Notes: generated by a model not told the origin, from the sequence alone. Positions 44,727-54,057 are shown, numbered from the stretch's first letter. The stretch: DNA of 64,000 nt from Thermodesulfatator indicus DSM 15286 (GCF_000217795.1 NC_015681.1:1603244-1667243), one strand, 5' to 3'. Numbers and translations are program-made.

Positions 44727-46936
44727 AAAAGGGTTTAATTATCGTTGAGTCCCCTACCAAAGTGCGGACTATAAAAAAAATCGTAGGCAAAGACTTTGAG
44801 GTAGCGGCCTCTGTTGGGCATATCAAAGACTTGCCTAAAAGTCGTCTAGGAGTGAATGTTGATAACGGCTTTGAGCCTGAGTACGTAACCATTCGTGGCA
44901 AAAAGGAAGTTATCAAAAAATTGAAAAATGCCGCTAAAAAGGCCGAAGAGATTTATCTTGGCCCGGACCCTGACCGCGAAGGTGAAGCCATTGCCTGGCA
45001 CATTGCCGAAGAACTAAAAAGCCTTAAAAAACCTATAAAACGTCTTTTGCTGTATGAGCTTACGGAAAAAGGCATAAAAGAGGCCCTTAAAAACCCCGGT
45101 GAGCTTGATCCTAACAAGTTTGAATCGCAAAAGGCCCGGCGCATACTTGACCGCCTGGTAGGTTATAATCTCTCGCCGCTTCTCTGGGAAAAGGTAAAAC
45201 GAGGCCTTTCGGCTGGAAGGGTTCAGTCCGTGGCCTTACGCCTCATCTGTGAGCGGGAGCGTGAACGTGAAGCCTTTGAACCTGAAGAATATTGGACTAT
45301 TGAGCTTCTTTTTGAAACTGAAGAAGGCCCTCTTTGTGCCAAGCTCAAGCGTTACAAAGGCAAAGCCGTAAAGCCTAAGAGCGAGACTGAAGCTAAGGCC
45401 ATAGTGGAAGACCTTTTAAAGCAAGAATTTTTAGTTTCCAAAGTTGAAAAGAAGGAAGTAAAGCGAAAACCTCCGGCTCCATTTATTACCAGTACTCTTC
45501 AGCAGGAGGCCTGGAGGAGGCTAAGGTTTTCCGCTAAAAAGACTATGCTTCTTGCCCAGCGCCTTTATGAAGGTATTGAGCTTGGCGAAGAAGGCGCCGT
45601 GGGTTTGATAACTTATATGCGTACAGACTCGGTGCGCGTGGCCAAAGAGGCCCAGGAAGAAGCCAGGGCTTTTATAAAACAACAATTTGGACCTGATTTT
45701 CTGCCTAAAAAACCACACGCTTTTAAAAGCCGCAAAAGCGCTCAAGAGGCCCACGAGGCCATAAGGCCCACTTCACTACTTAGGACTCCTGAAAGTCTCA
45801 AACCTTATCTTTCGCGCGAAGAACTTGCCCTTTATGACTTAATTTTCAGACGCTTTGTGGCTTCCCAGATGGCTGAAGCTCGCTTTGAGCGCACGGAAAT
45901 TCACATTGTTGGTGGAGATTACGAACTCTTGGCTAGTGGCCAGCGCCTGGTGCATCCAGGGTTTCTTGTTCTTTATCGTACTGATGAGGAAGAAGAGGCC
46001 AATTTGCCTCAGGTGGAAGCTGGCAAGAGCCTTAAACTGAAAGAAATTGACCCGAAACAGCATTTTACGCAGCCTCCACCCCGTTACACTGAGGCGAGCC
46101 TTATAAGGACGCTAGAAGAAAAGGGCATAGGTCGTCCGTCAACCTACGCGCAGATAGTTTCAACTATAAAAGACCGCGGCTATGTGGAAACAGAAAAAGG
46201 CTATTTAAAGCCTACCGAACTTGGTTTGCTGGTGAATGATCTCCTGGTAGCCCATTTCCCAAATATTATTGAAACAGGGTTTACTGCGAGACTTGAAGAA
46301 GCTCTTGACGAAATAGAAGAGGGCAAAAAAGAACGGGTAGAGCTTTTGCGTTCCTTTTATAAAACCTTTGAAGAAGTCTTGAGGAGAGCCGAAGATGAAA
46401 TGGCCTCCCTTAAAGCGGGAGTGCCTTCGGGTATAAAGTGTCCGGCCTGCGGAGAAGAGATGATTATTCGCGTGGGGCGGGCTGGGGCCTTTTTGGCCTG
46501 CAGTCGCTATCCAGAGTGTAAAGAAACCAGAGATTATGAGCGCAATGAAAAAGGAGTTATCAAGATCGTAGAAAAGAACCGCGAAACCGGTGAGGTTTGT
46601 GAAAAGTGCGGCCGACCCATGGTGATAAAAAGAGGGCGTTTTGGCGAATTCATGGCCTGTTCTGGTTACCCTGAGTGTAAAAACACCAAGCCCATAAGCA
46701 CTGGTATCCCGTGTCTTAAAGAAAACTGCCAGGGCACCTTAATTAAAAGGCGGGCACGCACTGGAAAGATTTACTATCGCTGTAGCGAAAAAGATTGTGA
46801 TTTTATCCTCTGGCAGGAGCCTATTAAAGAAAAATGCCCAGAGTGTGGAGCTCCTTTTATGGTTCGTAAAAAAGAGCGCCGCAAAGAATATAAAGTTTGC
46901 CCAAAGTGTCAGTATAAAGAGGCCTTAGATGAGTAA
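44723..46936 (+). CDS. topA: DNA topoisomerase I
   Basis: The 737-residue type IA topoisomerase has the TOPRIM domain (LIIVESPTKVRTIKKIVG, GPDPDREGEAIAWHIAEEL), and the catalytic Tyr in VGLITYMRTDSVRVA. The RPSTYAQIV segment follows, then three to four zinc-ribbon units at the C-terminus (CPACGEEMI, CEKCGRPMV, CLKENCQGTL, CPECGAPFM and CPKCQY). It relaxes negative supercoils. Domain order and length are usual for bacteria. The end overlaps the start of the next small gene by eight bases. Confidence 0.97.
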   Translation: MKKGLIIVESPTKVRTIKKIVGKDFEVAASVGHIKDLPKSRLGVNVDNGFEPEYVTIRGKKEVIKKLKNAAKKAEEIYLGPDPDREGEAIAWHIAEELKSLKKPIKRLLLYELTEKGIKEALKNPGELDPNKFESQKARRILDRLVGYNLSPLLWEKVKRGLSAGRVQSVALRLICEREREREAFEPEEYWTIELLFETEEGPLCAKLKRYKGKAVKPKSETEAKAIVEDLLKQEFLVSKVEKKEVKRKPPAPFITSTLQQEAWRRLRFSAKKTMLLAQRLYEGIELGEEGAVGLITYMRTDSVRVAKEAQEEARAFIKQQFGPDFLPKKPHAFKSRKSAQEAHEAIRPTSLLRTPESLKPYLSREELALYDLIFRRFVASQMAEARFERTEIHIVGGDYELLASGQRLVHPGFLVLYRTDEEEEANLPQVEAGKSLKLKEIDPKQHFTQPPPRYTEASLIRTLEEKGIGRPSTYAQIVSTIKDRGYVETEKGYLKPTELGLLVNDLLVAHFPNIIETGFTARLEEALDEIEEGKKERVELLRSFYKTFEEVLRRAEDEMASLKAGVPSGIKCPACGEEMIIRVGRAGAFLACSRYPECKETRDYERNEKGVIKIVEKNRETGEVCEKCGRPMVIKRGRFGEFMACSGYPECKNTKPISTGIPCLKENCQGTLIKRRARTGKIYYRCSEKDCDFILWQEPIKEKCPECGAPFMVRKKERRKEYKVCPKCQYKEALDE

Positions 46937-47141
46937 AAACAGCCCAGAAGCCGAACTTAAGTGCCGTTATTGTGGTGGGCCAGCTATCATAGTGGGTAAC
47001 TGAGCGCGAGCCCGGGTGAGGTGTCTCACCTGCGGAATAGAGCGTCCTGCCAGGGAATACGCCGATGAGATTGAAGCTTTTAAAGAAAAGCTCTGTGAGA
47101 TAGCGGCGGGTGAAAATGCCAAGACCGATTCCGAACTTTAA
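46929..47141 (+). CDS. Small zinc-ribbon protein with an in-frame TGA (Sec candidate or nonsense)
   Basis: The frame starts at ATG 46929 within the topA end. It reads MSKNSPEAELKCRYCGG, then PAIIVGN, and meets TGA at 47001-47003 (codon 25). It then continues in frame as ARARVRCLTCGIERPAREY, then ADEIEAFKEKLCEI, to TAA at 47139-47141. CRYC before and CLTC after the TGA would make one zinc ribbon, so both halves belong to one gene of 70 codons. TGG to TGA (Trp to stop) or sequencing error is the simplest cause. A hairpin GGTGAG-GTGT-CTCACC lies 12 bases after the TGA, with its loop beginning 17 bases after it, the spacing of bacterial SECIS elements, so selenocysteine is possible. Confidence 0.5.
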
Positions 47142-47778
47142 ATCGCCGCCTTCGGTAATTCTTGCTTTTACTAAGCCTGATTGTGAGCTTATAAAAAGAG
47201 AACTGGCCCTTAAAAAAGTTTCTTCCTTCTTTTTAGCAAATTTCTGGCGTCAAGGGGATATGGCCCTTTGCGGGCCGGTTTTGGGAGCCCCTCAAGCAGC
47301 TATCGTACTTGAACACCTAAAATCCGCAGGGGCCCAAAGGATATTAGCTTACGGCTGGGCTGGAGCTTTAAATGAAAATATCCCCCTGGGTTCTCTTTTT
47401 TTACCTAACGAAGCCTTATCCCTTGAAGGTACTTCTCAGTTTTACGGAGATTATTTTTTCCCTTCAAAAGATCTGTTTGGGTGGCTTTATCATGAATTTG
47501 TCACACAGGGAATTTTTTTGGGAGAGGGAAGAGTAGTTTCTACAGATGCTCTTTATAAAGAAAACAAAGAATTTTGCGACAAGTATTCTGATATAGCTCA
47601 GGTGGTTGATATGGAAACTTCAGCCATTTTTTGCGTGGGTAAGGCTTTGGGGCTTTCAGTGGTTTCTTTGCTTTTAGTATCTGATCGAGTTTGTCCTGAT
47701 TTTCAAAAGTATCCCTTTAAAAAATTACTAAAGGTAACCCAAAATCTAATTCCTATTTTTAGGAGTTTCTTCTTCTAA
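47116..47778 (+). CDS. Nucleoside phosphorylase superfamily protein
   Basis: About 220 residues; PNP/UDP-phosphorylase-like. Signs: LCGPVLGAPQAAIVLEHLKSAGAQRILAYGWAGAL in two parts, IPLGSLFLPNEAL, and the substrate-binding VVDMETSAIFCVGKALGL (VDMET with Glu contacting ribose), then LLLVSDRV. It resembles uridine or purine nucleoside phosphorylases; exact substrate unclear. Start ATG 47116; a GTG at 47110 is in frame. It begins inside the end of the zinc-ribbon gene. Confidence 0.75.
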   Translation: MPRPIPNFKSPPSVILAFTKPDCELIKRELALKKVSSFFLANFWRQGDMALCGPVLGAPQAAIVLEHLKSAGAQRILAYGWAGALNENIPLGSLFLPNEALSLEGTSQFYGDYFFPSKDLFGWLYHEFVTQGIFLGEGRVVSTDALYKENKEFCDKYSDIAQVVDMETSAIFCVGKALGLSVVSLLLVSDRVCPDFQKYPFKKLLKVTQNLIPIFRSFFF

Positions 47779-47846
47779 TTTCTTTTAAGCTTGCGAAAAT
47801 TATTAGGGCAGGATAGGTTCAAGATACTGATACTTAGGAGGAGACT

Positions 47847-48020
47847 ATGTTTGGATTAGGTGTACCAGAACTCATTATAATTTTTCTTATCATCGTTGTT
47901 CTTTTTGGGGCTAGTCGCCTTCCTCAAATTGGTGAAGGTTTAGGTAAAGGGATTAAGAACTTTCGCAAAGCTATAAACGAGGAAGCAAAGGAGAAAAAAG
48001 AAGACGATGTTCAAAAATAA
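47847..48020 (+). CDS. tatA: Twin-arginine translocase subunit TatA/E
   Basis: A 57-residue protein too short to stand out in a plain scan. It reads [20 protein letters not shown], then [22 protein letters not shown], exactly a TatA/E layout: one membrane helix, the LP hinge, and an amphipathic helix, then an acidic tail. AGGAGGA precedes the ATG. It overlaps the resB start by 14 bases. It makes the Tat pore, needed here for DsrO among others. TatBC are not in the window. Confidence 0.95.
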   Translation: MFGLGVPELIIIFLIIVVLFGASRLPQIGEGLGKGIKNFRKAINEEAKEKKEDDVQK

Positions 48021-49338
48021 ACTTATAAATTTTTTGGCTTCTATAAAACTTGCTATTTTTCTTCTTCTAACTTTGGCGGGAACGTCCGTTATAGGTACTA
48101 TCCTTCCCCAAGGGCAACCTATAGCCTTTTATTTCCAACGTTATGGAGAAACGTTAGGCCAGATCATAAAGTTTTTACAGCTTTATGATACTTATCATTC
48201 CTGGTGGTTTGTAACTCTTCTGGTATTATTCAGCATAAATTTGATCCTTTGTTCGCTTAAACGCTTGCCGTTTTCTCTTGAACTTTACCGCCGGGATCCT
48301 TTGGCCGTTGATCCTAAAAGGCTTCTTAGGATGCCTGCGGCCAAAAAAGTTTCTTTAAACAAAGATATATCCTCTGCTAAAAAACAAATTAAGAAACTTA
48401 TTGAGAAAAAACTTGGTCGAGTTAAGGAAGTTGAGTTCGAGGACGGTGTTTTATTTTTAAAAGATAAGTTTCGTTTCAGCTATTTTTCTGTATATCTGGT
48501 TCACTTTTCTATTTTGGTGGTAATAGTTGGTGCTATCATTGGGGCTGTCTGGGGATTTAGAGGAAGTATGACTCTCCTTGAAGGAGAAAGTTCCAATCAA
48601 GTTATTTTGTTTGGTCTTGAGCGTCGTGTCCACCCCCTTGATTTTTCAATTCGCTGTGACAAGTTTGAAATAGAGTTTTATCCCAATGGAATGCCCAAAG
48701 AATATCGATCCGAAGTTACTATCATTGAAAACGGAAAAGAGGTGCTTAAAGCCCCTATAGAAGTCAATGCTCCTTTAACTTACAAAGGAGTTACTTTTTA
48801 TCAGGCCAGCTATAATACATTTGCTCAGGTAACTTTACGATTAATGAAAGGGCCTCGTCAGAAAATTCTGGTTATTAAACCCTTTAGTCAAGTTGAGTGG
48901 CCTGAGGAAGGTTTAAGAATCGGGTTGCTCAATTTTCAAGAGGCTCATGGCTTAATTGCTGTGCAACTTTGGGTTAGTGAGAAGGATTCTCCTCCTATTT
49001 CTTTTTGGGTGCTACAGCGTCATCCCAGGCGTATAGAACTACCTAAAGGTGGTTCTATTATTGTAGATATTGCGGATATAAGGCCTGTTTATGCCACAGG
49101 ATTGCAGGTAAAAAAAGATCCAGGGGTTTGGGTAGTATGGCTAGGTTTCTTAGGAATTATTATAGGAATTTTTGCCGCCTTTTTCTTTGCCCATCAGCGC
49201 TACTGGGTGGCTATTATCCCTGATAAGAATTCTACCAAGGTTATTTTGGCGGGATATTCTCCCAAGGCTCGCCATAAAGTGGAAAAGCTTATAGAAGAAC
49301 TGTCCGAAGAGGTAGAGAACCTTAATAAGGCTTCTTGA
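48007..49338 (+). CDS. resB: ResB/Ccs1-family cytochrome c biogenesis protein
   Basis: The 443-residue protein has hydrophobic helices at about residues 10-30, 64-84, 160-185 and 365-385. ResB signatures are [28 protein letters not shown] in part, [37 protein letters not shown] and [11 protein letters not shown]. With CcsA (not here) it forms the system II haem lyase for cytochromes c such as DsrJ. It overlaps tatA by 14 bases. Its stop lies within the promoter region of tRNA-Val. Confidence 0.92.
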   Translation: MFKNKLINFLASIKLAIFLLLTLAGTSVIGTILPQGQPIAFYFQRYGETLGQIIKFLQLYDTYHSWWFVTLLVLFSINLILCSLKRLPFSLELYRRDPLAVDPKRLLRMPAAKKVSLNKDISSAKKQIKKLIEKKLGRVKEVEFEDGVLFLKDKFRFSYFSVYLVHFSILVVIVGAIIGAVWGFRGSMTLLEGESSNQVILFGLERRVHPLDFSIRCDKFEIEFYPNGMPKEYRSEVTIIENGKEVLKAPIEVNAPLTYKGVTFYQASYNTFAQVTLRLMKGPRQKILVIKPFSQVEWPEEGLRIGLLNFQEAHGLIAVQLWVSEKDSPPISFWVLQRHPRRIELPKGGSIIVDIADIRPVYATGLQVKKDPGVWVVWLGFLGIIIGIFAAFFFAHQRYWVAIIPDKNSTKVILAGYSPKARHKVEKLIEELSEEVENLNKAS

Positions 49339-49363
49339 CAAAAAATTTGAAGGTTGTTAGAAA
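49335..49363 (+). promoter_or_regulatory. Promoter of tRNA-Val
   Basis: TTGACA (49335-49340, perfect -35) and TAGAAA (49358-49363) are 17 bases apart, and tRNA-Val begins 14 bases after the -10. The -35 overlaps the resB stop codon. Confidence 0.6.
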
Positions 49364-49377
49364 TTTTCAAAAAGGAA

Positions 49378-49452
49378 AGGCGCGTAGCTCAGTGGGAGAG
49401 CGCTTGCTTGACGCGCAAGAGGTCGGCGGTTCGATCCCGCCCGCGCCTACCA
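49378..49452 (+). tRNA. tRNA-Val (GAC)
   Basis: Acceptor AGGCGCG pairs with CGCGCCT. The anticodon stem CTTGC/GCAAG surrounds TTGACGC, giving anticodon GAC. The T-arm is GGCGG-TTCGATC-CCGCC, discriminator A, and CCA is encoded (49450-49452). Cloverleaf complete. Confidence 0.95.
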
Positions 49453-49459
49453 CGCACAT

Positions 49460-49500
49460 AAAGGCATCTTTTGGGGCTATCCCAAAGATGCCTTTTCTTT
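49460..49500 (+). terminator. Terminator after tRNA-Val
   Basis: AAAGGCATCTTT (49460-49471) pairs with AAAGATGCCTTT (49484-49495), extended by GGG/CCC around a short loop, and followed by TCTTT. It terminates the tRNA transcript before hicB. Confidence 0.85.
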
Positions 49501-49521
49501 ATGTTTTAAAAGGGGAGAGGT

Positions 49522-49749
49522 ATGAAATATCAGTTTACAGTTTTAATAGAAAAAGATGAAGACGGCTTTTATGTAGCGGAAGTTCCTGAATTGAAGAGTT
49601 GTTATGCCCAGGCCAAAACACTTGAGGAAGTGCTTAAACGCATAAAAGAAGTTGTTGAATTGTGTATTGAAGAACAAGGGCTTCCGGAGATCCAGAAACA
49701 GTTTGTAGGTCTACATCAGGTTGAAGTAGAAATAAGTGATAATGTCTAG
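49522..49749 (+). CDS. hicB: HicB-like antitoxin (short form)
   Basis: The 75-residue protein is a HicB fold: FTVLIEKDEDGFYVAEVPELKSC, then AKTLEEVLKRIKEVVELC. It ends before any DNA-binding domain, so it is the short form; family-wise HicB neutralises HicA. GGGGAGAGG precedes the ATG. It overlaps hicA by eight bases. The order is antitoxin first, the reverse of the classic hicAB. Confidence 0.88.
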   Translation: MKYQFTVLIEKDEDGFYVAEVPELKSCYAQAKTLEEVLKRIKEVVELCIEEQGLPEIQKQFVGLHQVEVEISDNV

Positions 49750-49987
49750 ATTGTCTCCTGTAAAACCTGAATTGTTAATCAAGTTTTTAGAAAGTTTGGG
49801 TTTTGTAAAGGCAAGACAAAAAGGCAGTCACATATTTTTTAGGCATAAAGACGGCCGTACAGCTACCATCCCTTTTCACAAAGGTGAAGAAATAGGTAGG
49901 GGGTTATTGTTAAAAATTTTAAGAGATGTAGAAGTTAGCAAGAAGGATTTTATTAAATGGCTAAGCGGGAATAAAAAGGGGAATTAA
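49742..49987 (+). CDS. hicA: HicA-like mRNA interferase toxin
   Basis: The 81-residue protein has the HicA dsRBD-like fold, with LLIKFLESLGFVKARQKGSHIFFRH (catalytic His in GSHIFF) and TIPFHKGEEIGRGLLLKILR. HicA cleaves mRNA. It starts at ATG 49742 within the end of hicB. It abuts thrS by one base, so it may be transcribed with the translation operon. Confidence 0.88.
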   Translation: MSRLSPVKPELLIKFLESLGFVKARQKGSHIFFRHKDGRTATIPFHKGEEIGRGLLLKILRDVEVSKKDFIKWLSGNKKGN

Positions 49988-49988
49988 A

Positions 49989-51902
49989 GTGGAGCTAAAA
50001 ATCGTTTTACCAGATGGTTCAGAAAAGGCTGTTAAAAAGGGCGTTAAAGTACGAGAGGTACTTGAAAGTTTTCTCACTAAGGAAACTCTAGGGGCCAAAT
50101 TTAACGGCCAAATATTTGATCTAGAGACCCCTATCACCGAAGAAGGCACTTTTGAAAAGCTTCTTACTCCTGAAGACCCTGAGTCTCTTGAACTTTTGCG
50201 CCACACCGCGGCTCATGTTATGGCCCAGGCGGTAAAAGAGCTTTTCCCGGAGGCCAAACTCGGTATTGGCCCTACCATAGAAAACGGTTTTTATTATGAT
50301 TTTGATTACGAGCGCTCCTTCACCCCTGAGGACTTGAAACAAATAGAAAAGCGCATGAAAAAAATCATAAAGAAGCGCTATCCCCTGGTGCGTGAAGAAA
50401 TCTCCAAAGAAGAAGCCAAGAAACTTTTTTCAGACTTAAACGAACCATATAAGCTTGAACTTATAGAGGAAATCCCAGGAGATACCGTTAGCATTTATCG
50501 CCAGGGTGAATTTGTTGACCTGTGTGCTGGGCCTCATCTTCCGCACACTGGGTGGGTCAAGGCCTTTAAACTCCTTTCTGTGGCTGGTGCTTACTGGCGG
50601 GGCGACGAAAATAATCCCATGCTCTGGCGTATTTACGGCGCGGCCTTTTTCAAAAAAGAAGAACTTGAGGCTTATCTTGAAAAACTTGAGGAAGCTAAAA
50701 GGCGTGATCATCGCCGTCTTGGTAAAGAACTTGAGTTATTCAGCATTGAAGAAGAAGTGGGCCCAGGGCTCATACTCTGGCACCCCAAAGGGGCTTTAGT
50801 GCGCAAAATCATTGAAGATTTCTGGCGGGAAGAACACTTAAAGCGCGGTTATGAGCTAGTAGTCACCCCTCACATTGCCAGGAGGCATCTCTGGCAGATC
50901 TCAGGGCACCTTGATTTTTACGCGGAAAACATGTTTGCCCCCATGAAAATAGACGAAATAGAATACCAGTTAAAACCCATGAACTGCCCTTTCCACATCT
51001 TGATTTACAAGAGCCGTCGTCGCAGCTACCGGGAACTTCCCATAAGGTGGTGCGAGCTTGGTACGGTCTATCGCTACGAAAGAAGCGGCGTGCTCCACGG
51101 GCTTATGCGGGTAAGGGGCTTCACCCAAGATGACGCCCACATCTTTTGCCGAGAAGATCAGCTTGAAGAAGAAATTTTTAGATGCCTTGATCTTACGGTC
51201 TTTTTCTTGAGCACTTTCGGTTTTAAAGAGTATCAAATTTTTCTTTCCACCAGGCCTGAAAAGTATGTTGGCGATGAGGCCATCTGGGAGAAGGCTGAAG
51301 GGGCGCTTCGCAAAGCCTTGGAAGATAAAGGCCTGCCCTACGAAATTGACCCGGGTGAAGGGGTTTTTTATGGCCCTAAGATTGACATCAAAATAAAAGA
51401 TGTCCTTGGCCGTTTCTGGCAGTGTTCAACTATTCAGGTGGACTTTAATATTCCTGAACGTTTTAATCTGACATATATTGGCGAAGACAATCAGCGTCAT
51501 CGTCCTATTATGATTCACCGAGCGCTTCTTGGTTCTCTTGAGCGCTTTTTGGGCGTGCTTATTGAGCATTATGCCGGGGCTTTTCCTGTGTGGTTGGCGC
51601 CGGTGCAAGCTATTATTATTACCGTGGCTGACAGGCACATTCCTTTTGCCGAGCAAGTCCTTGAACACCTTAAAGGAGCGGGTATCAGAGTTAAACCAGA
51701 TTTTCGTAACGAAAAGCTTGGCTTTAAAATACGTGAGGCCCAGCTGCAAAAGATTCCTTATATGATTATTATAGGTGACAAAGAACTTGAAAATAAGGCC
51801 TTGACTATTAGAACGAGAAAAGGTGAAAATTTACCTCTAATGAGCACCGAAGACTTTGTGGCTAAAGTGCAGGAAGAAGTTTCTGCTAAAACATTAAATT
51901 AG
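49989..51902 (+). CDS. thrS: Threonyl-tRNA synthetase
   Basis: The 637-residue class II synthetase starts at GTG 49989. It shows the TGS domain (IVLPDGSEKAVKKGVKVREVL), the editing domain with HTAAHVMAQAVKELFP and the ENGFYYDFDY segment, and the catalytic core (KPMNCPFHILIYKS, YRYERSGVLHGLMRVRGFTQDDAHIFC in pieces, STRPEKYVG). An anticodon-binding domain lies at the end (PVWLAPVQAIIITVADRH). It heads the classic thrS-infC-rpmI-rplT-pheST cluster. Confidence 0.97.
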   Translation: MELKIVLPDGSEKAVKKGVKVREVLESFLTKETLGAKFNGQIFDLETPITEEGTFEKLLTPEDPESLELLRHTAAHVMAQAVKELFPEAKLGIGPTIENGFYYDFDYERSFTPEDLKQIEKRMKKIIKKRYPLVREEISKEEAKKLFSDLNEPYKLELIEEIPGDTVSIYRQGEFVDLCAGPHLPHTGWVKAFKLLSVAGAYWRGDENNPMLWRIYGAAFFKKEELEAYLEKLEEAKRRDHRRLGKELELFSIEEEVGPGLILWHPKGALVRKIIEDFWREEHLKRGYELVVTPHIARRHLWQISGHLDFYAENMFAPMKIDEIEYQLKPMNCPFHILIYKSRRRSYRELPIRWCELGTVYRYERSGVLHGLMRVRGFTQDDAHIFCREDQLEEEIFRCLDLTVFFLSTFGFKEYQIFLSTRPEKYVGDEAIWEKAEGALRKALEDKGLPYEIDPGEGVFYGPKIDIKIKDVLGRFWQCSTIQVDFNIPERFNLTYIGEDNQRHRPIMIHRALLGSLERFLGVLIEHYAGAFPVWLAPVQAIIITVADRHIPFAEQVLEHLKGAGIRVKPDFRNEKLGFKIREAQLQKIPYMIIIGDKELENKALTIRTRKGENLPLMSTEDFVAKVQEEVSAKTLN

Positions 51903-51910
51903 GAGAAAAG

Positions 51911-52435
51911 GTGGCCAAAATAGATAAAAAGAAATACAGGGTTAACGAACGAATAAGAGTTCCCAAAGTAAGGCTTATTGACGCTGATGGTAAACAAGTA
52001 GGTATAGTTTCAAGGGAAGAGGCCTTAAGGCTTGCCGAAGAACAGGGTTTAGACCTGGTAGAGATAGCGCCGCAGGCCGATCCACCCGTTTGCCGGATTA
52101 TGGATTATGGCCAGTTTCTTTATCAGCAGGCCAAAAAGGCCAAAGAGGCCAAAAAGAAACAGGCCGTTGTAGAGGTAAAAGAAATAAAAGTTCGGCCGAA
52201 AACCGACACCCATGACCTTGAAACTAAAATTAGACACATAAAACGCTTTCTAAAAGACAAAAATAAGGTTAAAATTCGAGTCTTCTTTAGGGGGCGTGAG
52301 ATAACTAAACCTGAGCTTGGCATGGAAGTGCTTAAAAAGATTCTTGAGGCCGTGGAAAACGAAGCCCAGGTAGAGATGAGACCCCGCATGGAAGGCCGGC
52401 AGATGATAATGATTTTAGGGCCTAAAAAGAATTAA
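51911..52435 (+). CDS. infC: Translation initiation factor IF-3
   Basis: The 174-residue protein starts with GTG at 51911 after AGGAG. It has both IF-3 domains: VNERIRVPKVRLIDADGKQVGIVSREEAL and GLDLVEIAPQADPPVCRIMDYGQFLYQ, a Lys-rich linker, then VKEIKVRPKTDTHDLETKIRH and VKIRVFFRGREITKPELGMEVL. It prevents subunit joining and checks the start codon. infC commonly uses a rare start codon; here GTG, not ATT. Confidence 0.97.
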   Translation: MAKIDKKKYRVNERIRVPKVRLIDADGKQVGIVSREEALRLAEEQGLDLVEIAPQADPPVCRIMDYGQFLYQQAKKAKEAKKKQAVVEVKEIKVRPKTDTHDLETKIRHIKRFLKDKNKVKIRVFFRGREITKPELGMEVLKKILEAVENEAQVEMRPRMEGRQMIMILGPKKN

Positions 52436-52466
52436 CTCTTAGATAAATATCAAGGAAGGTGAAAAC

Positions 52467-52673
52467 ATGGGAAAGATCAAGATGAAGACCAATCGTTCAG
52501 CGGCTAAACGCTTTAAAGTGACGGCCAGGGGGAAAGTGCTTCATTTTAAGGCCGGAAAGAGCCATCTTTTGCGCAAGAAAACTCGTAAGCGTAAACGGCA
52601 TCTCAAAAAGCCGACGATTCTTTCAGCGGCTAATCTTTCAGCGGTAAAACGCTTAATTCCCTATAAGTTTTAA
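52467..52673 (+). CDS. rpmI: Ribosomal protein bL35
   Basis: A 68-residue, very basic protein: MGKIKMKTNRSAAKRFKVTA, then SHLLRKKTRKRKRHL and a C-terminal KRLIPYKF. This is a complete bL35. AAGGAAGG precedes the ATG. It lies between infC and rplT as usual. No obvious L20-type leader hairpin was seen in the 31-base gap. Confidence 0.97.
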   Translation: MGKIKMKTNRSAAKRFKVTARGKVLHFKAGKSHLLRKKTRKRKRHLKKPTILSAANLSAVKRLIPYKF

Positions 52674-52688
52674 AGGAGGAAATAGAAA

Positions 52689-53045
52689 ATGCCTAGAGCC
52701 AAAGGTGGACCGAAGACCAGAAGAAGGCATAAAAAATATATAAAAATGGCCAAAGGTTACTGGGGTCGGAGAAAGAACTGTTTTCGTCGGGTGCGCGAAA
52801 CAGTAGAAAGGGCTCTTGTCTATGCTTATCGTGACCGCCGTCAACGCAAGCGCGACTTTAGAAGACTTTGGCAGGTTAGAATAAATGCGGCGGCGAGACT
52901 CCACGGCCTTAATTACAGCCGTTTTATGGGTGGCCTTAAAAAAGCCGGTGTTGGGCTTGACCGTAAAGTTCTTGCCAATCTTGCGGTTACCGAACCTGAG
53001 GACTTCAAAAAGCTGGTAGAGCTAGCAGCTTCTAAGTGGCAATAA
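52689..53045 (+). CDS. rplT: Ribosomal protein bL20
   Basis: A 118-residue basic protein, [20 protein letters not shown], then [17 protein letters not shown] and [16 protein letters not shown] and [14 protein letters not shown]. Complete bL20. It binds 23S rRNA and starts large-subunit assembly. AAGGAGG lies before the ATG. One base separates its stop from pheS. Confidence 0.97.
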   Translation: MPRAKGGPKTRRRHKKYIKMAKGYWGRRKNCFRRVRETVERALVYAYRDRRQRKRDFRRLWQVRINAAARLHGLNYSRFMGGLKKAGVGLDRKVLANLAVTEPEDFKKLVELAASKWQ

Positions 53046-53046
53046 C

Positions 53047-54057
53047 ATGGACGAAAAAGAGCTAAAGAGCTTACGCGATAAGGCTTTAGCTGAGATTAAA
53101 AGCATACGAGACGAAAAGGCCCTTGAAGCTACGCGGGTTAAATTCTTAGGGCGTAAGGGGGAGCTTACCCAAGTTCTTAAATCTATTGCCAAGCTCCCCC
53201 CAGAACTTAAACCAGTTATAGGCAGGCTGGCCAACCAAATCAAAAAAGAACTTGAAGAAGCTTTAAAAGAGGCTCAGGAGGCCTTAAAAGCCCGCAAAGA
53301 AAAGGTCATTCCCGGGGTTGATTTAACTTTACCGGGGAGGCCCTATTCTCTTGGCAAGCTTCATCCCATCACCCAAGTAATGGAAGAACTTTGCGAAATC
53401 TTTTTGCGCATGGGTTTTTCCATTGCCACTGGCCCTGAGATTGAGCTTGATTATTACAACTTTGAGGCCCTAAATATTCCCGAAGACCACCCGGCGCGGG
53501 ACATGCAGGCCACTTTTTACTTGGAAAACGGCCTTCTATTGCGCACACATACATCACCAATTCAAATTCGCACTATGGAGCGTGAAAAGCCGCCTTTGCG
53601 GATTATTGCTCCAGGCAAGGTCTATCGTTGTGACTCTGATGTCACCCACACGCCCATGTTCCACCAGATAGAAGGCCTCATGGTTGACAAAGATGTCTCT
53701 TTTGCGGACTTGAAGGGCATACTGACGATTTTTGCCCAGGAGACCTTTGGCGAAGCGACGCGTGTAAGATTTCGTCCCAGCTATTTCCCGTTTACCGAGC
53801 CCAGTGTGGAGATGGATATAAGCTGCGTTATTTGTGGTGGTGATGGCTGCCGGGTATGTGGTCAGACCGGCTGGCTTGAGATCCTTGGCGCGGGGATGGT
53901 TCATCCCAATGTCTTCCGGGCAGTGGGTTACGATCCCGATGAATGGGTGGGCTTTGCCTTTGGCCTGGGGGTGGAACGTATTACCATGCTTAAATACGGT
54001 ATAAATGATATTCGTCTTTTCTACGAAAATCACCTTCGTTTTCTGGAGCAGTTCTGA
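53047..54057 (+). CDS. pheS: Phenylalanyl-tRNA synthetase alpha subunit
   Basis: The 336-residue subunit has the N-terminal coiled coil, [19 protein letters not shown]-like sequence (here [19 protein letters not shown]), [32 protein letters not shown], the [20 protein letters not shown] motif 2 and [18 protein letters not shown] motif 3. [16 protein letters not shown] is a metal-binding-like insertion. It shares one base with pheT. Confidence 0.97.
   Translation: MDEKELKSLRDKALAEIKSIRDEKALEATRVKFLGRKGELTQVLKSIAKLPPELKPVIGRLANQIKKELEEALKEAQEALKARKEKVIPGVDLTLPGRPYSLGKLHPITQVMEELCEIFLRMGFSIATGPEIELDYYNFEALNIPEDHPARDMQATFYLENGLLLRTHTSPIQIRTMEREKPPLRIIAPGKVYRCDSDVTHTPMFHQIEGLMVDKDVSFADLKGILTIFAQETFGEATRVRFRPSYFPFTEPSVEMDISCVICGGDGCRVCGQTGWLEILGAGMVHPNVFRAVGYDPDEWVGFAFGLGVERITMLKYGINDIRLFYENHLRFLEQF

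Noticed and set aside
49335-49559. Plus-strand frame with SSVGERLLDAQEVGGSIPPAPT
   Set aside because: This is the familiar false translation of a tRNA gene (tRNA-Val here), not a protein.
52436-52466. L20-type autoregulatory leader before rpmI
   Set aside because: The gap is only 31 bases with no visible pseudoknot-like pairing.
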